From JAZFYD01 sp036443405 (GTDB taxonomy: Bacteria; Planctomycetota; PLA2), in the NCBI GenBank assembly GCA_036443405.1, contig JAZFYD010000234.1, positions 1 to 9,229 of the forward strand: DNA of 9,229 bases. Direction: 5' to 3'. Below the pieces are notes generated by a model, which was not told the DNA's origin, did no database searches, and was given only the letters and a program-made list of their open reading frames with translations. How positions within the stretch are numbered: position 1 is the first letter of the stretch; each line of letters starts with the position of its first letter. Shown piece by piece: positions 1-6,406 of this stretch. The translations under genes were made by a program, and so were the position numbers.

Positions 1-373
1 GCGCGTAGCCGCCGAGCCACTCGCCGGACGCGAGCTTGGGCAGGTACTTGTGCTTGGTCTCCTCGCTGGCCCAGTGCGTGATGCAGCTGTTGCAAAGCGA
101 GTTGTGCACGCTCAGCGTCACACCGACGGACGCGTCCGCCTTGTTGACCTCGATGAGCGCAAGGCTGAGCGCGAGATTGCCCATGCCGCCGCCGCCGTAC
201 TCCTCGGGCACAATGATTCCGGCCAGGCCGATTTCGGCCGCCTTCTTCCATTCGGCGTCGGGGAACGCCTCGTTCTTGTCGCGCTCGGCCGCCGTCGGCG
301 CGCAGACGTTCTGCGCAAACTCACGGGCGAGATCTTGAACCGCTTGCTGTTCGTCGCTGAGTCGGAAGTCCAT
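1..373 (-). CDS. acyl-CoA dehydrogenase, N-terminal part (cut by window edge)
   Basis: The 124 visible residues are the N-terminal alpha-helical domain of the acyl-CoA dehydrogenase family, FAD flavoenzymes that oxidise acyl-CoA to trans-2-enoyl-CoA and pass electrons to ETF. The start MDFRLSDEQQAVQDLAREFA and the stretch GLAGIIVPEEYGGGGMG (about residues 49-65) are typical of the family, as is the following helix with VGVTLSVHNSLC. The catalytic Glu and most FAD contacts lie beyond the window edge, so chain-length specificity cannot be judged. The ATG at 373 lies 4 nt after the stop of the upstream 3-hydroxyacyl-CoA dehydrogenase gene, so the two are probably translationally coupled; I see no strong Shine-Dalgarno site. 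Context (thiolase plus 3-hydroxyacyl-CoA dehydrogenase) favours a short-chain (butyryl-CoA-type) enzyme, but that is inference. Family assignment is secure. Confidence 0.93.
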   Translation of the reverse strand, partial: MDFRLSDEQQAVQDLAREFAQNVCAPTAAERDKNEAFPDAEWKKAAEIGLAGIIVPEEYGGGGMGNLALSLALIEVNKADASVGVTLSVHNSLCNSCITHWASEETKHKYLPKLASGEWLGGYA

Positions 374-377
374 GGAT

Positions 378-1220
378 TCACTGGTCGTAGGGGTAGAAAC
401 CGCGGCCGGACTTGCGACCGAGGTGGCCTGCCAAGACCATCTTGCGCAAAAGCGGACACGGACGGTACTTGCTGTCACCCAATTCGCGATGCAAAACTTC
501 GAGAATCGCGAGGCAGACGTCGAGGCCGATGAAATCGGCGAGCGCGAGCGGCCCCATCGGATGCGCCATGCCCAGCTTCATCACCGTGTCGATGGCCTCG
601 GGTTTCGCCACGTTCTCGTGCACGCAGTAGATCGCCTCGTTGATCATCGGCAACAAAACGCGGTTGCTGACGAACCCGGGCGAGTCGTTCACCTCGACGG
701 GAACCTTGCCCATGCTCTCGGCAAGTTCGAACACGCGCGCCGTCGTCTCGTCGGAGGTGTCCTGGCCGCGAATGACCTCGATGAGCTTCATCATCGGAAC
801 CGGATTCATGAAGTGCATGCCGATGACCTTGTCCGGCCTGGATGTCGCCGCCGCGATCTCGGTGATCCAGATCGATGACGTGTTGCTCGCGAGGATCGCG
901 CTGTCCTTGGTCACGCGGTCCAACTCGCCGAACACGCTGCGCTTCACGTCGATTTTCTCGACGACCGCCTCGACGACGAGATCGGCGTCGGCCAACGCGT
1001 CGAGCGTCGTCGAGGTGCTCACCCGTCCGCGAATCTCCGCGGCATTCTCCTCGGTGATCTTCTCTTTTTTCACGAGGCGGCCGAGGCTCTTCTCGATCGC
1101 CTTCAGCCCGCGGTCGAGGGCGGCCTGGTCGAGATCCGCGATGACAACATCGTGCTGATGCGTCGCAAACACCTGGGCAATGCCGTTGCCCATGGTTCCG
1201 GCGCCGATCACTCCCAACAT
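378..1220 (-). CDS. hbd: 3-hydroxyacyl-CoA (3-hydroxybutyryl-CoA) dehydrogenase
   Basis: A 280-residue protein, the normal length for a stand-alone 3-hydroxyacyl-CoA dehydrogenase, which oxidises L-3-hydroxyacyl-CoA to 3-ketoacyl-CoA with NAD(P) or runs in reverse in butyrate-type synthesis. The N-terminal Rossmann motif is GAGTMGNGIAQ (residues 6-16). The catalytic residues of the family are all present, matched by spacing to the human enzyme: Ser115 (in SNTSS), His136 (in GMHFMNPVP), Glu148 (LIEVI) and Asn186 (PGFVSNR). The C-terminal dimerisation domain carries HPMGPLALADFIGLD (220-234) and ends GRKSGRGFYPYDQ. The ATG at 1220 shares one base with the thiolase stop (TGATG), and a GGAG sits 8 nt upstream at 1229-1232 inside the thiolase gene. 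It is the middle gene of the operon; no crotonase is adjacent in the window. A role in paa-type or fatty acid degradation is equally possible. Confidence 0.95.
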   Translation of the reverse strand: MLGVIGAGTMGNGIAQVFATHQHDVVIADLDQAALDRGLKAIEKSLGRLVKKEKITEENAAEIRGRVSTSTTLDALADADLVVEAVVEKIDVKRSVFGELDRVTKDSAILASNTSSIWITEIAAATSRPDKVIGMHFMNPVPMMKLIEVIRGQDTSDETTARVFELAESMGKVPVEVNDSPGFVSNRVLLPMINEAIYCVHENVAKPEAIDTVMKLGMAHPMGPLALADFIGLDVCLAILEVLHRELGDSKYRPCPLLRKMVLAGHLGRKSGRGFYPYDQ

Positions 1221-2401
1221 CAGATGCGCTCCACGGAAAGGGCGACCGCGTTGCCGCCGCCGAGACAGAGGGTCGCGAGGCCGGTCTTGGCGCCGCGGTC
1301 CTTCATCGCATGCAAAAGGGTGACGAAGATGCGGCAGCCGGACGCGCCGATCGGATGGCCGATCGCCACGGCGCCGCCGTTCACGTTGATGCGTTCGGGA
1401 TCGAGCTTCAACTCGCGCGTGACCGCGCACGCCTGGCTCGAAAACGCCTCGTTCAGTTCGATGAGGTCGTAGTCGTCGACGGTCGTGCCGCGCTTCTCGT
1501 TGAGCTTCTTGACCGCCTCGACGGGCGCCATCATGACCCACTTGGGTTCGACGCCGCCGGTCGCGTAGCCGGTGATTCGCGCGAGCGGCGTGAGGTTCGC
1601 GGCCCGCGCACGCTCCTCCTCCATGACGACGACCGCCGCGGCGCCATCGCTGATCTGCGACGCATTGCCGGCCGTTACGCTGCCATCGCGCTTGAACGCC
1701 GCACGCAGTTTGCCGAGTTTCTCGGCCGTGGAATCCGCGCGGACCCCCTCGTCGGTCTTGAAGAGGATCGGATCCGCCTTGCGCTGCGGGATCTCGATCG
1801 GAACGATCTCCTCGTCGAACTTGCCGGCCGCCGCGGCCGCAACCGCAGCCGCGTGGCTGCCCGCCGCGAACGCATCCTGCTGCTCGCGCGTCACGTCGAA
1901 TTTGTCGGCGACGAGCTCGGCGGTGTTGCCCATGTGGAAGTCCTCGTAGACATCCCACAGCCCGTCGGCCACCATCGAATCGGTCACCTCGCCGTGGCCA
2001 AGCCGGATGCCCTCACGCGCGTTGCGCAGCAGGTACGGCGCGTTGGTCATCGACTCCATGCCGCCCGCCACGTAGACGTCGCCGTCGCCTGCACGAATCG
2101 CCTGCGCTGCGAGCGCAACGGCCTTGAGCCCCGAACCGCAGACCTTGTTTATGGTGAACGCGGCGATGGACGGGTCGAAGCCCGCTCCGAGCGCCGCCTG
2201 GCGCGCCGGGTTTTGGCCGACGCCGGCCTGCAACACGTTGCCCAGGATCACCTCGTCCACGTCCGAGCTGTTCACTCCGGCGCGCTCGAGAGCCGCCTTG
2301 ACCGCGATGGATCCAAGCTGCGGTGCCGTGAATCCGGACAGCGCTCCCTGGAACCTGCCGACCGCGGTCCGAGCCGCGCCGACGATGACTGCTTGCCTCA
2401 T
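1220..2401 (-). CDS. atoB: acetyl-CoA C-acetyltransferase (thiolase)
   Basis: A 393-residue thiolase, the usual length, which either condenses two acetyl-CoA to acetoacetyl-CoA or cleaves 3-ketoacyl-CoA. The whole catalytic set is visible: acyl-accepting Cys88 in NKVCGSGLKAV, the NEAF motif at 317-320, His349 in GGAVAIGHPIGASG and the second Cys379 in LCLGGGNAVAL. The stretch GGMESMTNAPYLL (113-125) resembles the biosynthetic/acetoacetyl-CoA class, so I prefer AtoB/PhaA type over long-chain FadA, though specificity cannot be proved from sequence. The ATG at 2401 has a GAGGGG ribosome site 4 nt upstream. It is the first gene of a leftward operon with 3-hydroxyacyl-CoA dehydrogenase (one-base overlap) and acyl-CoA dehydrogenase. 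A 196-bp gap separates it from the SIS gene upstream, so its promoter probably lies there. Confidence 0.95.
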   Translation of the reverse strand: MRQAVIVGAARTAVGRFQGALSGFTAPQLGSIAVKAALERAGVNSSDVDEVILGNVLQAGVGQNPARQAALGAGFDPSIAAFTINKVCGSGLKAVALAAQAIRAGDGDVYVAGGMESMTNAPYLLRNAREGIRLGHGEVTDSMVADGLWDVYEDFHMGNTAELVADKFDVTREQQDAFAAGSHAAAVAAAAAGKFDEEIVPIEIPQRKADPILFKTDEGVRADSTAEKLGKLRAAFKRDGSVTAGNASQISDGAAAVVVMEEERARAANLTPLARITGYATGGVEPKWVMMAPVEAVKKLNEKRGTTVDDYDLIELNEAFSSQACAVTRELKLDPERINVNGGAVAIGHPIGASGCRIFVTLLHAMKDRGAKTGLATLCLGGGNAVALSVERI

Positions 2402-2405
2402 AGTG

Positions 2406-2411
2406 CCCCTC
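2406..2411 (-). promoter_or_regulatory. Ribosome binding site of the thiolase gene
   Basis: On the minus strand GAGGGG is followed by CACT and then the ATG at 2401. This is one of the few clear Shine-Dalgarno sequences in the window and supports the chosen start and the idea that the operon begins here. Confidence 0.6.
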
Positions 2412-2565
2412 TCAGGGTGTTCGTTGCAGAATCGGGCGCGTGATCTCAGGGCCCGACCGTGAATACTCTCCCGACGGCCCGAGGAACGTCAAGTTTGGCA
2501 CCCAAAGGCGACCGGCTGCGGCCCGGAATCGTGGGTCTCGGGCCGAGTTCCTGCGAGCGAGCCGT

Positions 2566-2587
2566 GCAAACGCCGCAAACCGTTTGC
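2566..2587. repeat. GCAAAC direct and inverted repeats upstream of the thiolase operon
   Basis: GCAAAC occurs at 2566-2571 and 2575-2580 as a direct repeat with 9-bp period. The second copy is followed after one base by its inverse GTTTGC (2582-2587), giving a 13-bp near-palindrome. It lies 11-32 bp beyond the SIS stop codon and 165 bp or more before the thiolase start. It could be an operator for the acyl-CoA operon or simply chance; a terminator role is unlikely because the palindrome has no loop. Confidence 0.25.
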
Positions 2588-2597
2588 TAACAACGGC

Positions 2598-3122
2598 TTA
2601 CGGGAGATTTGAGTGAACGCGCTCCATGTCTTCCTGCGTCTTTCCCAGATCGGCCATCAGACGGAGCACGACCAGATCCAGGTACAGGTGGAGCACCTGC
2701 TCGAAAAGCGAGCCCATGGGCTGTTTCAGGCCAGAGGCGGCTTCGTCCAGCGGCAGGCGGACAACCAGATCCGCGCGGTCCGCGATCGGGTTGTCACCGG
2801 GCCCCACCACTGCCGCGACGTGAGCGCCTTCCTTGTGCGCCAAGACGACGGCGTGATGCAGGATCGGCGATGCGCCGGTTCGGGAGCACTCGACGAGCAG
2901 GTCGCCCTTGCGGATCGCGGGCGTCGTGGTGTCGCCGACGATCGTCGCGTCGCGGCCGAGATGCACGAGGCGCATCCCGAACATGCGGCCCACGAGTCCA
3001 GACCGGCCGAGGCCGTAGACGAACACGCGGCGCGCGTTTTGGATCGCGTCCACGAAACGCGTCGTGTCCTCGTCGGGGACTTTTTCCAGAATGGTTCGCA
3101 GGTCGCGCAGGAGATCCTGCAT
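2598..3122 (-). CDS. SIS-domain protein, 6-phospho-3-hexuloisomerase (HxlB) family, altered active loop
   Basis: A 174-residue single-domain SIS (sugar isomerase) protein. Family members bind phosphosugars; the closest named family is 6-phospho-3-hexuloisomerase of the ribulose monophosphate pathway. Family marks in order: VFVYGLGRSGLVGRMFGMRL (33-52), VGDTTTPAI (62-70), MGSLFEQ (136-142) and the C-terminal ERVHSNLP in the place of the usual RHANLE. The loop that normally reads SGSGET is here SRTGAS (80-85), so the Gly, the second Ser and the Glu are lost. Isomerase activity is therefore doubtful and a phosphosugar-sensing or different isomerase role is possible. I chose the ATG at 3122; an in-frame TTG at 3149 would add nine hydrophobic residues and overlap the divergent gene. 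No hexulose-phosphate synthase (hxlA) is beside it, and no Shine-Dalgarno site is seen. A possible -10 box lies 10 nt upstream. Confidence 0.85.
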   Translation of the reverse strand: MQDLLRDLRTILEKVPDEDTTRFVDAIQNARRVFVYGLGRSGLVGRMFGMRLVHLGRDATIVGDTTTPAIRKGDLLVECSRTGASPILHHAVVLAHKEGAHVAAVVGPGDNPIADRADLVVRLPLDEAASGLKQPMGSLFEQVLHLYLDLVVLRLMADLGKTQEDMERVHSNLP

Positions 3123-3126
3123 GGCG

Positions 3127-3131
3127 AGGAG
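3127..3131 (+). promoter_or_regulatory. Ribosome binding site deciding the Nudix-HD start
   Basis: AGGAG lies 4 nt before the ATG at 3136, inside the 13-bp gap between the two divergent start codons. The reading frame is open further upstream, but those codons run antisense to the SIS gene. The protein beyond this ATG begins at once with the Nudix fold (MAEIKAAGCVLFRR), so this site fixes the start. Confidence 0.7.
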
Positions 3132-3132
3132 A

Positions 3133-3138
3133 ATTATG
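3133..3138 (-). promoter_or_regulatory. Possible -10 box for the SIS gene
   Basis: CATAAT on the minus strand matches five of six bases of TATAAT and ends 10 nt before the SIS ATG. If used, the transcript would be almost leaderless. It overlaps the start codon of the divergent Nudix-HD gene. No convincing -35 hexamer is seen 17 nt upstream, so support is weak. Confidence 0.25.
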
Positions 3139-4092
3139 GCCGAAATCAAGGCGGCGGGATGCGTTCTTTTTCGACGCGAGGCTGACGGTTGGCGCTATCT
3201 GCTGCTGAAAAACGCGCGCCACGGCGACATCGGGCTGCCGAAGGGCCACGTCGAACCGGGCGAGAGCGAGATCGAAGGGTGTGTGCGCGAAACTTTCGAG
3301 GAAACCTGCGTTTCGGTCCAACCGAACACGTGGTTTGAACGCCGGACGCTTTACGAAGTGAAGAGGAGCGTGAAGGAGGTCGTGTACTTCGTCGCGGAGG
3401 CCGGCGACGACGAGGTGCAGATTTCCAAGGAGCACACGTGGGCGAAGTGGCTCGACCTGCGCGATGCGCTCGACGCCGTTCGGCATCAAAGCCTTTCCGA
3501 CATCTTGTGGGCCGCCGCCGGATTTCTGAAAGACCCCGGATTGCGCGGAACGCTGCAAACGAACGAGGCGCGGTCGATCTGCGAGTCGCTTCTCGAACCG
3601 CACATCGTGGCGCACACGGCTCAGGTGGCGGAGATGGCGTCCACGTTGGCGAGGGCAATGCCGGGGCTCGATGCGGAATTCGTGGAGGACTGCGCGTGGC
3701 TGCACGACATCGGCCGCTCCGTGGACCACCCGCGCCATCCGATCGAGGGTTTCAAACTGCTCGATCAGCGCAACCTTCCGGGATATGCGGCGCCGTGCGT
3801 AAGCCACTACACGAAGGGGCGGCCCCACGCCGAGTGCGGACCGATGGCGGATGAACTGTGGAGGACCGTCGACTGCTCGACGTTCGCGGACGACGAGAAG
3901 GTGGTCGCGCTCGCCGACTTCCTCGCGGCCCAGGACCGGCGTGTGACGTTGGAAGCGCGCCACGCCGACTTGTGCGATCGCTACGGAAGCTCGCAGTTTC
4001 TCGATCGCAGCCTCGAGATCTCGCTCGGGCTCAAGCGGGAGTGGGAGATCGCAACCGGGCTCGACCTCTACGACGCGCTTTCCATTTCGTAG
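3136..4092 (+). CDS. Nudix hydrolase fused to HD-domain phosphohydrolase
   Basis: A 318-residue two-domain protein. Residues about 1-130 form a Nudix domain: AAGCVLFRR strand, LPKGHVEPGE and a Nudix box from Gly37 through Glu43, Arg51-Glu52 and Glu55-Glu56; the Gly near the box end is replaced by Cys58. The LPKGHVEPGE style resembles diadenosine tetraphosphate (Ap4A) hydrolases of the asymmetric type. Residues about 145-265 form an HD domain with candidate metal ligands His160, His190-Asp191 (AWLHDIGRS), His201, His224 and Asp261 (ALADFLA). YqeK, another HD protein, is a symmetric Ap4A hydrolase, so both halves could act on dinucleotides, but the HD substrate is unknown and an HDIG-type nucleotidase is an alternative. 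Domain calls are firm, function is inference. The gene lies 50 nt before argS on the same strand, with apt following, and diverges from the SIS gene. No signal peptide, so cytosolic. Confidence 0.9.
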   Translation: MAEIKAAGCVLFRREADGWRYLLLKNARHGDIGLPKGHVEPGESEIEGCVRETFEETCVSVQPNTWFERRTLYEVKRSVKEVVYFVAEAGDDEVQISKEHTWAKWLDLRDALDAVRHQSLSDILWAAAGFLKDPGLRGTLQTNEARSICESLLEPHIVAHTAQVAEMASTLARAMPGLDAEFVEDCAWLHDIGRSVDHPRHPIEGFKLLDQRNLPGYAAPCVSHYTKGRPHAECGPMADELWRTVDCSTFADDEKVVALADFLAAQDRRVTLEARHADLCDRYGSSQFLDRSLEISLGLKREWEIATGLDLYDALSIS

Positions 4093-4114
4093 CCGCCAAA
4101 TTCGAGGGAGAACA

Positions 4115-4140
4115 CGGGACGGGACGGCTAACATGTCCCG
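4115..4140 (+). promoter_or_regulatory. Small hairpin in the 50-nt leader of argS
   Basis: CGGGAC at 4115-4120 pairs with GTCCCG at 4135-4140 (loop 14 nt); alternatively GGGAC at 4121-4125 pairs with GTCCC at 4135-4139. Either structure ends within 8 nt of the GTG start of argS and would cover the region where a ribosome site should be. It may affect translation; it is short and has no T-run, so it is not a terminator. Evidence is only the pairing. Confidence 0.25.
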
Positions 4141-4142
4141 CC

Positions 4143-5822
4143 GTGCAGGAATTCCGCGAAGCCATCGTCGACGTTGCCGCCAAGGCCGGACTCGATCCGG
4201 AACTCGTGCGGCAGAGCATCACGATCCCCAAAGAGCGCGGACGCGCCGATCTGACGCTGCCGTGTTTTCGATTCGGCAAACCGCCGACGGAGCCGGCGCA
4301 GAAGGTCGCGAACGCGTTTGTCGCGAGCGAGTGGCTGGAGGCGTGCGAGGCGACCGGTCCGTTCGTGAACTTCCGCTTCAACCGCGCGACGTTCGCGGAC
4401 CGGGTGCTGGCGACGGCGGACGAGACGGCGGGCAAATCCGACGAGGGCGCGGGGCAAACCGTCGTCATCGACTACGGCTCCCCGAACATCGCGAAGCCGC
4501 TGCTGTTTCACCACCTGCGTAGCTCCGCGATCGGCCAGACCCTGTGCAACCTGTTTCGCTGGCGCGGCTACACGGTCGTCGGCCTGAACTTCCTCGGCGA
4601 CGTCGGCACCGCGTTCGGCAAGCTGATGGTCGGCATCGAGGAGTGGGGCGAACCGACGTCGATCGCGAGCTTCAGCAAGCTCTACGTGGACGCATCCAAG
4701 GGCTGCGCGGACAAACCCGAGTGGATGGAGCGCGCGCGCGAGTGGGCCAAGCGTCTCGAGGACGACGACGCGGAGGCCGTCAAACACTGGGAGAAAGCTC
4801 GCGAGCTTTCGCTGCAGGGTTTCGCGGGCGTCTACGACTGGCTGGGCATCCGCCACGACGTCATCGACGGCGAGAAGATGTACGTGCAGCGGGCACGGGC
4901 GCTTGTCGACGAGTTGCTCGCGTCCGGCAAGGCGGAGGAGTCCGACGGCGGCGTCGTGATCGAGACGGGCCAGAAGATCCCGTTCCTGATTCGCAAGACC
5001 GACGGGGCCACGCTCTACGGGACGCGCGACATCGTCGCGGCGGCGGACCGGTTCGATCGCTACGAGTTCGCGCGCATGCTGTACGTGGTCGACGTCGCGC
5101 AGGAGCTTCACTTCAGGCAGCTGTTCGCGGCGCTTTCCAAACTCGGTTACGACTGGGTGGACCGCTGCAAGCACGTGCGCTTCGGCCAGGTGCTGTTCGA
5201 GGGTTCGCGCACGAGAACGCGTGAGGGCGGCTCCGTGTCCCTCGAGGACGTGTTGCGCGAAGGCCAGCGCCGCGCGCTCAAGATCATCGAGGAGAAAAAA
5301 GCCGACCTGCCCGACAAGGAGGCCGTCGCGAAGTCCGTCGGCACCGCCGCGGTGCTGTTCGCCGATGTCGGTTTCCCGTCGACGAAGAACATCAACTTCG
5401 TGTGGGACGAAATCCTCAGCTTCGACGGGCGCACAGGCCCGTACCTGCAGTACGTGCACGCGTCGGCGTGCTCGATCCTGCGCAAGGGCGTCGAGGCGGG
5501 CGCAACGGACATCGCGTCGGGCGACCCGGCGCTGCTCGCTGACGAACACGAGTGGGATCTGTTGCGTCGCCTCGCGGAGTTCCCGACTTCCGTGAAACGC
5601 GCGTGCGACGACTGCGAGCCGTCCCACGTCAGCAACTTCCTGTACGAGTTGGCGCGCGAGTTCCGCGCGTATTACACCGCCGGCGGGCGCGACGCATCGC
5701 TGCGGGTGCTGGTGGACGACGCGCAGATGCGCGCCGCGCGCTTGCGCCTCGTGGACGCCGTGCGCAACTCGCTCGCCGTGGGCCTGGGTCTCTTGGGTAT
5801 CGACGCCGTGGAGCGCATGTGA
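4143..5822 (+). CDS. argS: arginyl-tRNA synthetase
   Basis: A 559-residue class I synthetase that charges tRNA-Arg with arginine using ATP. Order of domains: N-terminal tRNA-binding part (about 1-90), catalytic Rossmann domain starting with DYGSPNIAKP (110-119), and C-terminal DALR anticodon-binding domain from GPYLQYVHASACSILRKG (432-449) to LGIDAVERM. Other family marks are LNFLGDVGTAFGKL (148-161), TRDIVAAADRF (294-304) and YVVDVAQELHFRQLFAALSK (314-333). The HIGH signature, normally HVGH after KPL, reads LFHH here (121-124), keeping only the second His. The KMSKS region is GSRTRTREGGS (354-364), in line with the many ArgRS that lack a true KMSKS. I use the GTG at 4143; an ATG at 4133 is out of frame, and earlier in-frame codons are not starts. 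Apt follows after 2 nt, so the two genes are coupled. The frame is intact, and identity is certain despite the odd motif. Confidence 0.96.
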   Translation: MQEFREAIVDVAAKAGLDPELVRQSITIPKERGRADLTLPCFRFGKPPTEPAQKVANAFVASEWLEACEATGPFVNFRFNRATFADRVLATADETAGKSDEGAGQTVVIDYGSPNIAKPLLFHHLRSSAIGQTLCNLFRWRGYTVVGLNFLGDVGTAFGKLMVGIEEWGEPTSIASFSKLYVDASKGCADKPEWMERAREWAKRLEDDDAEAVKHWEKARELSLQGFAGVYDWLGIRHDVIDGEKMYVQRARALVDELLASGKAEESDGGVVIETGQKIPFLIRKTDGATLYGTRDIVAAADRFDRYEFARMLYVVDVAQELHFRQLFAALSKLGYDWVDRCKHVRFGQVLFEGSRTRTREGGSVSLEDVLREGQRRALKIIEEKKADLPDKEAVAKSVGTAAVLFADVGFPSTKNINFVWDEILSFDGRTGPYLQYVHASACSILRKGVEAGATDIASGDPALLADEHEWDLLRRLAEFPTSVKRACDDCEPSHVSNFLYELAREFRAYYTAGGRDASLRVLVDDAQMRAARLRLVDAVRNSLAVGLGLLGIDAVERM

Positions 5823-5824
5823 CG

Positions 5825-6349
5825 ATGAGCCTCAAGGAAGAAGTCGTCGCGGCGATTCGGGACGTACCGGATTTCCCCAAACCCGGCATCGTCTTCAAGG
5901 ACATCAGCCCGCTGCTCGCGAACGGGCCGCTGTTCGAACGCGTGACCGACTGGCTGGTCGAGCGCTTCCGCAAGGATCGCCCCTCGCACGTACTCGGCAT
6001 CGAAAGCCGCGGCTTCCTGTTCGGGACGCCGGTGGCGCACCGTTTGGGCGCGGGGTTCGTACCCGCCAGAAAGCCCGGCAAGCTCCCGTGGAAAACGGTT
6101 CGCGAAACCTACGCGCTCGAATACGGCGAGGACGCGCTCGAAATCCACGAGGACGCATTCGGCCCCGGCGACCGCGTGCTGGTAATCGACGACCTGCTCG
6201 CGACCGGCGGAACCGCCGCGGCGGCGTGCGCGTTGGTGGAGAAGCTCGGCGCGGATTTGGTCGGCGTCGGCGTCGTCATCGAGCTGGGGTTCCTGAACGG
6301 CCGCGACCGACTCGCCGACCACCGACTCGAAGCGCTGGTGACGATCTGA
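5825..6349 (+). CDS. apt: adenine phosphoribosyltransferase
   Basis: A 174-residue cytosolic enzyme, full length for Apt, which makes AMP from adenine and PRPP in purine salvage. The N-terminus has DVPDFPKPGIVFKDISPLL (13-31), the diagnostic Apt segment. The flexible loop region has ARKPGKLPW (81-89), the PRPP-binding motif is VLVIDDLLATGGTA (118-131), and the end reads IELGFLNGRDRL, as in Apt of many bacteria. The ATG at 5825 comes 2 nt after the argS stop, and a GGAG lies at 5810-5813 inside the argS end, so translation is coupled. Together with argS and the Nudix-HD gene it makes a likely operon around adenine nucleotides. No terminator with a T-run is seen directly after the stop. Confidence 0.96.
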   Translation: MSLKEEVVAAIRDVPDFPKPGIVFKDISPLLANGPLFERVTDWLVERFRKDRPSHVLGIESRGFLFGTPVAHRLGAGFVPARKPGKLPWKTVRETYALEYGEDALEIHEDAFGPGDRVLVIDDLLATGGTAAAACALVEKLGADLVGVGVVIELGFLNGRDRLADHRLEALVTI

Positions 6350-6406
6350 TCTCTCACTGATCCGGATTGTTCGCCCCGCGGGTCCAAGGGCGTGGTTGTT
6401 GCCGTG

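Noticed and set aside
1218..1234. Near-identical junction sequences at thiolase/hbd and argS/apt (GTGGAGCGCAT then stop and ATG)
   Set aside because: Both come from similar protein ends (VERI and VERM) that also serve as ribosome sites; most likely coincidence.
1310..2443. A 377-codon plus-strand open frame opposite the thiolase gene
   Set aside because: Antisense to a complete thiolase with all catalytic residues; composition is typical of a shadow frame.
2460..2492. TTGACG and TATTCA on the minus strand as a promoter of the thiolase operon
   Set aside because: The two hexamers are 21 bp apart, too far for a sigma-70-type promoter, and no better -10 is seen at 17 bp.
2794..4134. A 446-codon minus-strand open frame opposite the Nudix-HD gene and running into the SIS gene
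   Set aside because: It overlaps two well supported genes in other frames, and its peptide has no recognisable motif.
4093..4142. A T-box or other amino-acid riboswitch before argS
   Set aside because: The gap is only 50 nt and holds just one small hairpin, far too little for a T-box.
4133..4522. ATG at 4133 as an alternative start near argS
   Set aside because: It is out of frame with ArgRS and opens a 129-codon Arg-rich shadow; the GTG at 4143 starts the conserved protein.
4128..5627. A 499-codon open frame on the minus strand opposite argS
   Set aside because: It is the antisense shadow of a certain argS gene in GC-rich DNA; its translation is Arg/Ala/Val-rich and resembles no family.
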